Positions 33,801-42,192 of a stretch of 64,000 nt of DNA are shown piece by piece. The notes below the pieces were generated by a model. That model ran no database searches, was not told where the DNA came from, and was given only the letters and a program-made list of their open reading frames with translations. The translations under genes were made by a program, and so were the position numbers. The stretch is from the NCBI RefSeq assembly GCF_009930875.1, contig NZ_CP025249.1, positions 1,302,001-1,366,000 of the forward strand, given 5' to 3'. The number at the start of each line of letters is the position of its first letter. Position 1 is the first letter of the stretch. Origin of the DNA: Actinomyces sp. 432 (GTDB lineage Bacteria; Actinomycetota; Actinomycetes; Actinomycetales; Actinomycetaceae).

Positions 33801-34522
33801 AGGCCCGGATAGGCGCGGAGACCGACCGTACCCGCGCCCAGGTGCGCCAGCGCCTCCTGGTCGAGATCAACTACTGGGACAACCAGTACAACCAGTTGGA
33901 GGCCCAAGAACGGCAGGGCAATTTCGGACGGTTGCGGGCGCAGACCGCCCTGGAGCGTGTCGAGAGCCTGGAGGCGCGCCTGGAGCGCCGCATGCGCGAA
34001 CTCGACGACGCCACTGAGTTGGTGCCCGCCCCGGCGGTTATACGAGGTATGGCGCTGGTGGTTCCGAGCCGGGTGCTGACCGGCCTGCTGGCTCATGCGG
34101 AAGCGGTTGCGGAGGCGCAGGCCCGCTTCGCGCGCCACACCCAGGAGGTTGAGCGTCGGGCCGTGGACGCCGTGCTGGCCGCCGAGCGGGCTCTGGGACG
34201 CACACCGGAGGAGATGCCGCACAACAACCCCGGCTATGACATCCGCACCACCGATCCCACCGGCGCCGTGTACTACCTGGAGGTCAAGGGGCGCGTAGCG
34301 GGGGCCGACACCTTCACCATCACCGTGAACGAGGTCGCCTTCGCCCGCACGCAGGCAGATCGTCACCGCCTGGCTTTGGTGGCGGTAGATCCGCGGGGGC
34401 CGGCATACGATCGGGTACGTTACGTCTTGGGCGCCTTCTCCCACCTGGAGCCCTCGGCCACCACCCATTCCTATAATGAGGGCTGGAACGATCACTGGAG
34501 CCGGGGAGGTCCGCCCCGCTGA
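30899..34522 (+). CDS. SNF2/DEAH helicase with C-terminal DUF3883 domain (candidate defence gene)
   Basis: 1207-residue superfamily 2 helicase. Walker A DDPGAGKT at about 145-152, motif II VVDEAHRMS near 246, motif III LLMTATPHAGKEED. The C-terminal RecA lobe has FTEHRDTLSYLERRI, ATDAAGEGLNLQRAH and motif VI RFGRIHRIGQ near 637. A long helical region follows. Residues about 1108-1170 are a DUF3883-like, nuclease-fold-related module: NNPGYDIRT and YYLEVKGRV, with the D-x(n)-ExK arrangement of Mrr/PD-(D/E)xK folds. The GTG start follows AAAGGA by 8 bases. It is the first of three genes with the DUF1156 methyltransferase and DUF499 ATPase, a combination typical of defence islands. Confidence 0.92.
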   Translation: MERTVKNAAQEPTRPTVTLADLRPGQRLRGLLPGRTVRLVAVDPIDTGMSELFYHDDAGSSGARMVTEADVAVFELVGDADTAPPFDADPDEFRLAAEALRIKYAALYDPMAAVNGSDVDPLPHQIRAVYEEMLPRVPLRFLLADDPGAGKTIMAGLYLKELILRSDCERAIVVAPGGLVEQWHDELSSKFDLQFKVFTRQMCDDAQGRNVFAEHPYLIVRMDQISRDDDLMEQIGEVGWDVAVVDEAHRMSAHYSNWSGDVTETRRFRLGRVLSERAHNLLLMTATPHAGKEEDFQLFMSLLDRDRFEGQFRSGVHRTDTHGLMRRMVKEDLLTFDGKPLFPERHAYTVTYRLSPAEQDLYEQVTEYVRTEMGRAERLIQAGQGRRGNNVGFALTVLQRRLASSPEAIARSLERRRDRLERRLLEVQRGRYSAATGDGAPPAWEAADRELPFDLDLPVGFDLESFDELDEEVPWLERARFEAQVDEVADLATAAQTVSELRAEITILEDLIAVARRVRESDEDRKWAQLRTILDEQLLANRAGPPRKLIIFTEHRDTLSYLERRIAAQLGRADAVVTIHGGTSREDRKAAREEFTHNPDAVVLLATDAAGEGLNLQRAHLMVNYDLPWNPNRIEQRFGRIHRIGQREVCHLWNMVASGTREGEVFTRLLEKIGQMSRAYNGNLFNVLGDSGAFEERSLRELLIEAIRYGDRPEVKAELDRVIDTGVSAGLGEVLQERALHPDMFSALDLEGVRRRMERARERRLQPGYIAAFFIPAFRRLGGRMSRRESGRYEIGRVPPRLLDLARRANRLEPLPGAYERVTFELERLHPEGLPPAALLAPGHPLLSAVIEATIADLEPSLRRGAVFIDRRDKQADAAALLHTVEQRITGADGRTVSHHFDYPALGEDGTFTVTPTPAYLDYDRPRPEEHEAIAHLLDADWLRHSHERDVRAWAYREGLLPRLEEIKARIGAETDRTRAQVRQRLLVEINYWDNQYNQLEAQERQGNFGRLRAQTALERVESLEARLERRMRELDDATELVPAPAVIRGMALVVPSRVLTGLLAHAEAVAEAQARFARHTQEVERRAVDAVLAAERALGRTPEEMPHNNPGYDIRTTDPTGAVYYLEVKGRVAGADTFTITVNEVAFARTQADRHRLALVAVDPRGPAYDRVRYVLGAFSHLEPSATTHSYNEGWNDHWSRGGPPR

Positions 34523-34576
34523 AGCGCGTGCACCTCGTTCCCGCTATTCCACGATATCTAGCAAGAAAGCCATGAA

Positions 34577-37352
34577 GTGACCGTTCCTCAGCTCGCCAAG
34601 AAGCTCATCGAGACCTCCCTGCCCCTGGAGGCCATTAACGAGGCCTCGGTGCGTGAGAAGTCGATCCGCCACGGGCATCCCTCCACCCTGCACCTGTACT
34701 GGTCACGCAAGCCGCTGGCCACGGCGCGGGCAGTACTCTTCGCCCAGCTGGTGGACGATCCCGCCTCCCACCCGGAGCAGTTCCCCACCCTAGCCGAGCA
34801 GGACGCCGAGCGCACCCGCCTGCACGAGCTTATGCGCCGACTGGTGGTGTGGGAGAACAGCAACGATGAGACGCTGCTGCGCCAGGCCCGGGCCGAGATT
34901 CGCAAGAGCAACAATGGTGAGCTTCCCGCTGTGGTCGACCCATTCGCGGGGGGGGTCTATTCCTTTAGAGGCTCAGCGTCTCGGCCTTGAAGCGCATGCG
35001 AGCGATCTTAATCCGCTCTCCGTAGTCATAAACAAGGCGCTGGTGGAGATCCCGCCGCGCTTTTCCGGCCGGGAGCCGGCACACCCGGGCGGGGCCGAGC
35101 AGAACTTCTACCAGCGGGCCGAGGGCCTGGCCGAGGACGTCCGCCACTACGGGCAGTGGCTGCGCGACGAGGCACAAAGCCGCATAGGCCATCTCTACCC
35201 CAAGGCGACCGGACCCGACGGCAACGAATACACCGTGATCGCCTGGAAGTGGGCGCGCACGGTACGCAGCCCCAACCCCGCCAACCCCATCGAAACGCCA
35301 CTGGTCAACTCCTGGTGGCTGAGCAAGAAGAAGGGCCACGAGGCCTGGGTCAAGGCCACCGTCCGCGACGGGCAAGTCCACTACGAGGTCATACATAACG
35401 CCAATGGGCCGCGCGGAAAAGATGATGGCACGATAAACCGCCGCGGCGCGGTCTGCGTAGCCGACGGAACTCCGATCGACTTCGACTACATTCGCTCCGA
35501 GTCGCGAGCAGGGCGAATGGGTGCTCAACTCATAGCCGTCGTTGCGGAGGGACCTTCGGGGCGCCTATACGCTTCCCCGACGGTTTTGCAGGTAGACGCG
35601 GCGCACATTGACCACCCTGTTGGTCTACCCGATGCGGCGTTACCCGCGCAGGCCCTTGGCTTTCGCGTTCAAGCGTACGGTTTCGAACAATGGACTGACC
35701 TGTTCACGAACCGGCAGTTGGTGGCACTGACCACACTGAGTGACCTGGTGGGGGAGGCGCGCGAGCGCGTGCTCGCCGACGCCATCGCGGCAGGAATGCC
35801 TCCGGGGGAGCGACTCAGGGACGGCGGCACCGGCGCGCAGGCCTACGCTGACGCAGTGGCCACCTACCTGGCGCTGGGCGTCAGTCGCACGGCGGATTAC
35901 TGCAATGCGCTGTGCACCTGGCACACGACCGGAGAAAAGATCACGCACCTGTTCACCCGTCAGGCGATTCCGATGACTTGGGATTACACGGAGACGAACA
36001 TCTTCTCACGTTCCTCAGGTAACTTTCTCGGCCAGCTCACGTGGGTGGCGAAGGCCCTCATCCACGCTCCAGCATCCGCCGTCGGCGAGGCAAAGCAGAT
36101 CAGCGCCACGGGACGCGCCTACAACGGCATGGTCGTCTCCACCGATCCGCCCTACTACGACAATATCGGCTACTCCGACCTGTCCGACTTCTTCTACGTC
36201 TGGCTGCGCCGCTGCCTGCACGACATCCACCCCGAGGTGGTCGGTACCATGCTCACCCCCAAGGCCGAGGAGCTGGTGGCCAACCCCTACCGGCACGACG
36301 GCAAGGAGGGCGCCGCCAAGTTCTTCGTCGAGGGCTTCAACGCGGTCTTCGCCCGCATCCGCCAGGGCGCCAACCCGGCCGTACCCATGACCGTCTACTA
36401 CGCCTACAAGCAGCAGGACGCCGCCGCGGGTGGCACCACCTCCACCGGCTGGCACACGCTGCTGGCGGGCCTCATCGATGCGGGCTGGGAGATCACCGCC
36501 ACCTGGCCCATGCGCAGTGAGATGGACAATCGGATGCTGTCACAGGGCACCAATGCCCTGGCCTCCTCCATTGTGCTGGCCTGCCGACCCCGCCCCGCGG
36601 ACGCCCCGGCCACCACCCGCCGCGCCCTGACGGCCCAGCTCAAGACGGAACTGCCGGGCGCCCTGCGCACCCTCATGCAGGGCGCCGTCGCCCCGGTGGA
36701 CCTGGCCCAGGCCGCCATCGGCCCCGGTATCTCCGTGTTCTCCCGCTACACCCGCGTGCGCGAGGCCGACGGCACGAATATGACCGTCGGCGACGCCCTC
36801 ACCCTCATCAACGCCACCCTCGACGAGGTACTCGGCGAGCAGGAGGCGGATACCGACCCGGACACGCGCTTCGCCACCCGCTGGTACCGCCAGTACGGGT
36901 GGGAGCAGGGCAGCGCCGGCCTGGCCGACCAGCTGGCCCGCAGCTGCGATACCTCCCTGGGTGCCCTTGAACGCGGTGGCATCTTCCAGGCGCGCGGAGG
37001 CAAAGCCCGCCTGCTGACGCCCTCAGAGCTGGACGGGCAGTGGAACCCCGAGGCCGACGACCGCATCAGCATCTGGGAGGCCACCGTGCGCCTGGCCGCA
37101 GTCATGAACCAGGAAGGCGTGGAACGGACCGCCCAGCTGCTCGCGCAGGCGCAGCGGCGCATCAGCCCGGACTCCATCAAGGAACTCGGCTTCCTCCTCT
37201 TCCACGAGGCCGAGAAACAGCATCACACCGAGGACGCCCTCCTGTTCAACGGCCTGGTAACCGCCTGGGCAGACATCACCGGCAAGGCCCGCCGCCTCGC
37301 CAGCGCCCCCGCCGCTATACAGGACGGCTTCAACATGAACGGAGAGGACTGA
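34577..37352 (+). CDS. DUF1156 DNA methyltransferase (COG1743-like), interrupted at a G8 tract
   Basis: Amino-methyltransferase modifying adenine or N4-cytosine. The N-terminal DUF1156 region is [19 protein letters not shown] and [20 protein letters not shown]. Motif I begins VVDPFAGG and, after the break, continues [20 protein letters not shown]. Catalytic motif IV is [20 protein letters not shown] near residue 523. The frame is lost at the G8 run 34948-34955: removing one G or adding two restores it, and adding two gives the canonical FAGGGS and 925 residues. DNA at 35390-36060 is clearly less GC-rich than its flanks. In the operon it would mark self DNA. GTG at 34577 lacks a strong ribosome binding site. 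Confidence 0.88.
34948..34955 (+). repeat. G8 homopolymer at the methyltransferase frame break
   Basis: Eight consecutive G within the codons for the cofactor-binding motif FAGG(G)S. Ten G would give the canonical motif; seven would give a one-Gly-shorter but open frame. Such tracts are both sequencing hazards and classic slipped-strand phase-variation sites. Confidence 0.85.
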
Positions 37353-37353
37353 C

Positions 37354-40300
37354 ATGGCACTCAGCAACCGGGAATACGTCGGCCGCGCCTTCGAACTGCT
37401 CGCCGAGGGCCTCATCGACACGGTCGATCCGGTCATGGCCCAGGTCTTCGGCACCGCCGACTGGCCCACCGCCTGGGCGGCCCGTGACGCAGCCAAACAC
37501 GGGCGGCCCGCCCGCACCATCTCCAAGGACGACCCGATGGTGCTGCTGCGCGCCATCAACGAGCACGGCTACGAGTTCAGGAATGCGCTCTCCCGCGCCC
37601 AGCAGAGCTTCGCCTCCGAACTGCGCGAGACCCGCAACCAGTGGGCGCACGGCGAGAAGTTCAGCTCCGAGGACACCCTGCGAGCACTGGACACCACCGA
37701 GCGGCTGCTGCAGGCCGTGGACGCCGTCGACTCCGCCGCCGACGTCCACAAGATGCACGCCACCCTGCAGCGCACCGTGTACGAGGCCCAGACCCGCCAG
37801 CAGGTCAAGCGCGTCACCAAGACCACGGTGAGCGGCAACGGCCTGCGGCCCTGGCGCGAGGTCATCCGCCCCCACCCGGACGTAGCCAGCGGCAAGTTCA
37901 CCGCCTCCGAGTTCGCCGCCGACCTGCACCAGGTGGCCACCGGGCAGGCCGTCGGCAGCGAGTACGCGGACCCGGTGGAGTTCTTCTCCCGCACCTACCT
38001 CACCGAGGGCCTGCGCGACCTGCTGACCCGGGCGGTGCGCCGGCTCGGCGGCGACGCCGGCGCCAGCCCCGTCATCAACCTGCAGACGAACTTCGGCGGC
38101 GGCAAGACCCACTCCATGCTCGCCCTCTACCACCTGTTCGGCGATACCAGCGCCCAGAAGCTCCCACAGGACCTGCAGGACCTGCTGGCGGACGCGGGCA
38201 ACCCCGATCCGGCCGGGCTCAAGGTTCACCGCGTCGCCCTGGTGGGCACCTACCTGCAGGCGGGCTCCCCGCAGGTAAAGGACGACGGCACGCAGGTGCG
38301 CACCCTGTGGGGCGAGCTCGCCTGGCAGCTCGGTGGCCGCGAGGCCTACGACATCATCGCCGACGCCGACCGCACCGGCACCAACCCCGGCGACTCCCTG
38401 GCGACACTCCTGCGCCGCTACACGCCCGCGCTGATACTCATCGACGAGTGGGTGGCCTACGCCCGCCAGTTGCTCACCGACAAAGAGCTCCCGGCGGGCG
38501 CCTTCGACACCCAGTTCACCTTCGCCCAGTCACTGACCGAGGTGGTGCGCTCCATACCGGGCACCATGCTGGTGGTCTCCATCCCGGCGTCGGACTCCGG
38601 CCCGGACGGGCGCGGCAGCGACATTGAGATCGGTGGCGAGAACGGGCACCTCGCCCTGCAACGGCTGCAGAACGTGATCCGTCGGGTGGCCGACCAGTGG
38701 CGCCCCTCCAGCCGGGACGAGTCCTTCGAGATCGTGCGGCGCCGCCTGTTCCAGGAGCCCGACGCCGAGGGCCACCAGGCCATCCGGACCACGGCCCGTG
38801 CGTTCGTGAACGTCTACCGCAGTGCGCCCGCCCTGTTTCCTCGGGAGGCGTCCGGACCAGACGACGACTACGACAAGCGCATCCGCGCCTCTTACCCGCT
38901 GCACCCCGAACTACTGGACCGTCTGTATGAGGACTGGTCCACCCTGGAGCGCTTCCAGCGCACCCGCGGCGTGCTCAAACTCGTCTCCTCCGTGGTTCAT
39001 GAACTGTGGGCCTCGCAGGACGCCTCGCCGCTGATCCTGCCCGGCAACGTGCCCCTGAGTGCGACCACCGTCAACACCGACCTCACCCAGTATCTGGAGG
39101 ATCGTTGGAAGCCGGTGATCGACTCGGACATTGACGGCCCGGCCTCCACCGCCCAGGCGATCGACAATGAGCGCACGAGCCTGGGCTCGCGCTTCATCAC
39201 TCGGCGCGTCGCCCGCACCGTGTTCCTCGGGGCGGCACCGCGGACCGGCTCGGCCCACAAGGGGATCGACAAGCCGTACGTGTGGCTCGGTACCGCCGTG
39301 CCCGGAGACGTGCTGGGCAATTTCGGCAGCGCTGTGGAGGCGCTGGCCCAGCGCTCCACCTACTTCTACCAGGATCAGGGGCACTACTGGTTCGACACCA
39401 GCCCGTCCTTGACCAAGACCGCCAACGACTACGCCGAGCGGCTGCGCGAGGACGGGGAACTAGTATGGAACGAGATCGTCCGGCGCCTGGAGGGCCAGGA
39501 CCGTGCCCGCGGCGTCTTCGACCGGGTGCACCTGGCACCCGCCTCCAGCGCGGAGATCCCCGACTTGGAGGAGGCCCGGCTCGTCGTCGTTCACCCACGT
39601 CACGCCCGCAGCAAGCAGGACGGCCCCGACTCGCCGTCGCACCGCTGGGTGCATGAGGCCATCGAGGCCAGGGGGGCCGCCCAGCGCACGCACCGAAACG
39701 CCCTGGTGTTCTTGCTGGCCGACGCCGGTGAGCTCGCCTCCCTGGAGGCCGCCACCCGTAGCTACCTGGGCTGGAGGCAGGTGCAGGCGAACACCGAGTC
39801 ACTGAACCTGTCGGCCCAGCAGAACCAGCAGGTCAGCGAGGAGCTGACGCGGCTGAATCAGACCGTTGAGGACCGTCTGCGCGGAACCTACCAGTGGGCG
39901 CTCTACCCCTACCAGCCCGTCGCCACCGCCCCCTTCGAAGTCGAGGTCACCAGGATTCCCGATTCCGGCAGTGGCTCGCTGGCCGAGCGCGTCGGCGTGA
40001 AGCTCCGCCGGGAGGAGCAGCTCGTCACCGAACTCGGTGCGTCCTTCCTCGGAGTCATGCTCCACAGCGAACTAAAGGAAGTGTGGGAGCGGGAGGGCGA
40101 ACTGAGCGTGGGGGAACTGTGGGGCTACCTGACCCGCTACCCGTACCTGCCGCGGCTGGTCCGCCGCAGCGTGCTGGACGACTGCATCCGCCGCTGTGTT
40201 GACGCCGTCCTCGTCGGGGACGAGCGCTTTGCCGTCGCCTCCGGCAAGGACACGGAGAACGGAAGGTATCGGGGGCTGATCATCCCGCCGCAGGCCGATG

Positions 40301-40773
40301 CCCGCATCGAGGTCACCGACTCCACGCTGCTGGTTGATGCGGCCAAGGCGCAGCTACAGCTCGACGCCGACCGGGCCGCAGTTGCGTCGTCGGCAACAAC
40401 TAGGCCGGATTCGAAGCCGACCTCTACCGAATCGGGGCAGAGTCGAGCCGACCGCGGCGACACGTCTGACTCGCGCCACCGCATAGGCGGCGGGAAGGCC
40501 GACGGCTCGTCCGGCACCGGTGAGCCGGACACGGAGACGAGGCCGACCCGGTTCTTCGGATACGTCACCGTCGATCCGCAGCGGTACGGACGTGACATCG
40601 GAACGGTCATCCGCGAGGTGATCGACCGCCTCGCCGGGACTGGTGCGCAACTGAAGATCACCATCGATATTGACGCCACCAAGCCCGGTGGATTCCATGA
40701 GTCCGACGTACGAACCATCAGCGAGAACGCCCGGACCCTGAAGTTCGACTCCCAGGGTTTCGAGGCTGAGTGA
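37354..40773 (+). CDS. HEPN(Swt1-like)-DUF499 ATPase (candidate defence gene)
   Basis: 1139 residues. The first 150 or so resemble a Swt1-type HEPN domain: YVGRAFELLAEGLIDTVDPV, and RNQWAHGEKFSSEDTLRALD with the HEPN Rx4H signature at R94-H99. The DUF499 AAA-like ATPase core follows: Walker A NFGGGKTHSMLALYHLF near 250, Walker B LILIDEWVAYAR near 360. A Ser/Thr/Asp-rich linker (about 1005-1060) precedes a conserved small C-terminal domain RFFGYVTVDPQRYGRDIG. It starts 1 bp after the methyltransferase stop. Likely the ATP-driven sensor or effector of the system, with the HEPN part a possible RNase. Function is inferred from domains and context. Confidence 0.88.
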   Translation: MALSNREYVGRAFELLAEGLIDTVDPVMAQVFGTADWPTAWAARDAAKHGRPARTISKDDPMVLLRAINEHGYEFRNALSRAQQSFASELRETRNQWAHGEKFSSEDTLRALDTTERLLQAVDAVDSAADVHKMHATLQRTVYEAQTRQQVKRVTKTTVSGNGLRPWREVIRPHPDVASGKFTASEFAADLHQVATGQAVGSEYADPVEFFSRTYLTEGLRDLLTRAVRRLGGDAGASPVINLQTNFGGGKTHSMLALYHLFGDTSAQKLPQDLQDLLADAGNPDPAGLKVHRVALVGTYLQAGSPQVKDDGTQVRTLWGELAWQLGGREAYDIIADADRTGTNPGDSLATLLRRYTPALILIDEWVAYARQLLTDKELPAGAFDTQFTFAQSLTEVVRSIPGTMLVVSIPASDSGPDGRGSDIEIGGENGHLALQRLQNVIRRVADQWRPSSRDESFEIVRRRLFQEPDAEGHQAIRTTARAFVNVYRSAPALFPREASGPDDDYDKRIRASYPLHPELLDRLYEDWSTLERFQRTRGVLKLVSSVVHELWASQDASPLILPGNVPLSATTVNTDLTQYLEDRWKPVIDSDIDGPASTAQAIDNERTSLGSRFITRRVARTVFLGAAPRTGSAHKGIDKPYVWLGTAVPGDVLGNFGSAVEALAQRSTYFYQDQGHYWFDTSPSLTKTANDYAERLREDGELVWNEIVRRLEGQDRARGVFDRVHLAPASSAEIPDLEEARLVVVHPRHARSKQDGPDSPSHRWVHEAIEARGAAQRTHRNALVFLLADAGELASLEAATRSYLGWRQVQANTESLNLSAQQNQQVSEELTRLNQTVEDRLRGTYQWALYPYQPVATAPFEVEVTRIPDSGSGSLAERVGVKLRREEQLVTELGASFLGVMLHSELKEVWEREGELSVGELWGYLTRYPYLPRLVRRSVLDDCIRRCVDAVLVGDERFAVASGKDTENGRYRGLIIPPQADARIEVTDSTLLVDAAKAQLQLDADRAAVASSATTRPDSKPTSTESGQSRADRGDTSDSRHRIGGGKADGSSGTGEPDTETRPTRFFGYVTVDPQRYGRDIGTVIREVIDRLAGTGAQLKITIDIDATKPGGFHESDVRTISENARTLKFDSQGFEAE

Positions 40774-40817
40774 GGCGACGACGAGAACGACGCGGGCGGC
40801 AACCTAGGTAGCCCGAC

Positions 40818-40854
40818 CAGTCAGTCGGCGGCGATCATCGCGGCCGACTGACTG
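40818..40854 (+). terminator. Long palindromic terminator of the defence operon
   Basis: A perfect 12-bp stem, CAGTCAGTCGGC (40818-40829) with GCCGACTGACTG (40843-40854). The loop is itself a dyad (GCGAT-C-ATCGC), making an almost continuous hairpin about 45 bp after the DUF499 stop. The T-rich stretch after it belongs to the inserted IS end. Confidence 0.8.
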
Positions 40855-41811
40855 AGCCTTTCTCATCAGGGGAGGTTGTTGTTCAGGTTGAGTATGACTA
40901 GGGCGGTGGCGGTGATGTTGGTGATGGTGGCTGGGTCGAGGGTGACTCGTTTGAGGGCTTTGAAGCCCTTTAGGAGGGCGTTGGCTCGCTCGGCGGGGGC
41001 TCGCAGGCTGGCTTGGACCTGGTTGTAGGAGCGCGCCCCGGTGTCGGGCTTGGAGCCCTTGATGGGCGTCTTGATACCGATGCCTGCGCCTACGTAGCCC
41101 TTGTCCGCCAGCGTCGCCATGCCCTGGGCGGCTACCGGGTACAGGGCCGGCAGCACATGGGCTCTGGCGGCCTCGATGTCATGGGTGGAGCCCGGTTCCA
41201 CCTGGGATGTCCACACGGGGTAGCCCGTGTGGTCGGTAAGCACCTGCACGTTCCCACCGAAGGCCTTGTGCTTGCCCGAGTACCACAGGTGGTATCCGGT
41301 ATCGGGGTCACGCTCGGCGACCCGGTCGGTGCGGATGAGGGTGCCGTCCAGGCACACGAACGGCTCACCCTTGTCCTTCAGGGTGCGTAGCACGTCGGGC
41401 AGGTCCGGCGCCTTTGACGATACGACGTCCAGGGCCTCATGCAGGTACCGGTAGGCGGTAGCGGGTGAGACTCCTGCGTCGCGGGCCACGGTGGTCACGG
41501 CCGGGGCCTCGATCAGCCAGCGCAGCAGCATGACAGCCTGGGCCCAGCTGGTAGCGGCCCGCTGCCAGGGACGCGCATCGTGGTGGCGGCGGTGGGCGGT
41601 GATCCAACGGGACACGGTGCGGGCAGTAGTCACGGGGACGTCGAGAGTGGCACGATAGGACAGCACGCGGAGCCCCTTTCCGGGCTTGCTTTCTTGGTCG
41701 AAACACATGCTGCCGGAAGGCTCCGCGTGCACCCACCAACGACACACCCACCTTCCCGCACCATCCCAACGATCCCAACCCGCACCCCCTCAACCCTGAT
41801 GAGAAACGCTC
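40854..41811. mobile_element. IS5-family-like insertion sequence (about 958 bp)
   Basis: Terminal inverted repeats at 40854-40871 (GAGCCTTTCTCATCAGGG) and 41794-41811 (complement of GAGCGTTTCTCATCAGGG) match at 17 of 18 positions. The trinucleotide ACT lies immediately outside both ends (40851-40853 and 41812-41814), consistent with a 3-bp target duplication as made by the ISL2 group. One transposase gene fills the element and its stop codon lies inside the left repeat. It inserted on the 3' edge of the defence-operon terminator. The element looks intact. Confidence 0.88.
40866..41666 (-). CDS. IS5-like DDE transposase
   Basis: 266 residues. The N-terminal helix-turn-helix region is VTTARTVSRWITAHRR and VARDAGVSPATAYRYLHEA. 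The DDE_Tnp_4 catalytic domain has LDGTLIRTDR (first Asp), the block PVWTSQVEPGSTHDI, LADKGYVGAGIG (second Asp region) and RAPAERANALLKGFKALKR (catalytic Glu). The GTG at 41666 is preferred: AAAGGGG lies about 9 bases upstream and similarity begins with LSYRATLD. An ATG at 41708 is the alternative. The frame is intact, so the element may still be active. Confidence 0.9.
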   Translation of the reverse strand: MLSYRATLDVPVTTARTVSRWITAHRRHHDARPWQRAATSWAQAVMLLRWLIEAPAVTTVARDAGVSPATAYRYLHEALDVVSSKAPDLPDVLRTLKDKGEPFVCLDGTLIRTDRVAERDPDTGYHLWYSGKHKAFGGNVQVLTDHTGYPVWTSQVEPGSTHDIEAARAHVLPALYPVAAQGMATLADKGYVGAGIGIKTPIKGSKPDTGARSYNQVQASLRAPAERANALLKGFKALKRVTLDPATITNITATALVILNLNNNLP

Positions 41812-42192
41812 ACTGGTTCGCGCACGGATCGCCGAATTGGAGGCCGAACTCAGGTCGAGCCGCAGTGAATACAGTAGCGTCGGCCGGTGTAGGCCGAATC
41901 GTTCAACACCGCATCAATCTGCTCGTGGGCCATGCTCCGTGCTCATGCGTGTTCCCGGCGTATCTGGTAAGCAGCGATCTGACAGCAGCGCAAGGCGTAG
42001 CTGTTTAACTGTAACTGTACCCCGGAAAACCGCAGCCCAACTTCATTATTTTCCCAGACAAGGTGCCTGCCGTATCGAGTTGGCGACATCTCGCACATAT
42101 GCTTGAGTGGCGTACTACATTTCCTTCCAGGCGCCCGGCCGACGCCGTTCAGTCAATACTTCGTCAACGCTCGCACACGGAAAGAGGCTGCT
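41812..42192 (+). other. Intergenic region between the IS and the bile-salt-hydrolase gene
   Basis: 381 bp with no convincing gene. The first 60 bases can be read as RARIAELEAELRSS, a coiled-coil-like fragment that may be the end of a disrupted or decayed gene, but nothing identifiable. The stretch about 42000-42110 is AT-rich compared with the window and probably holds the promoter of the following gene; I could not define -35 and -10 boxes. AAAGAGG at 42181-42187 is the ribosome binding site of that gene. Confidence 0.6.

Noticed and set aside
30899..40773. Reading the operon as DISARM or BREX
   Set aside because: No DUF1998 protein (DrmB), no phospholipase D gene and no PglZ-, BrxC- or Lon-like gene is present. 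Only the helicase and methyltransferase classes are shared.
41815..41880. Coiled-coil-like fragment as part of a second transposase
   Set aside because: Fewer than 25 residues in frame and no catalytic motif or inverted repeat; left as unassigned.
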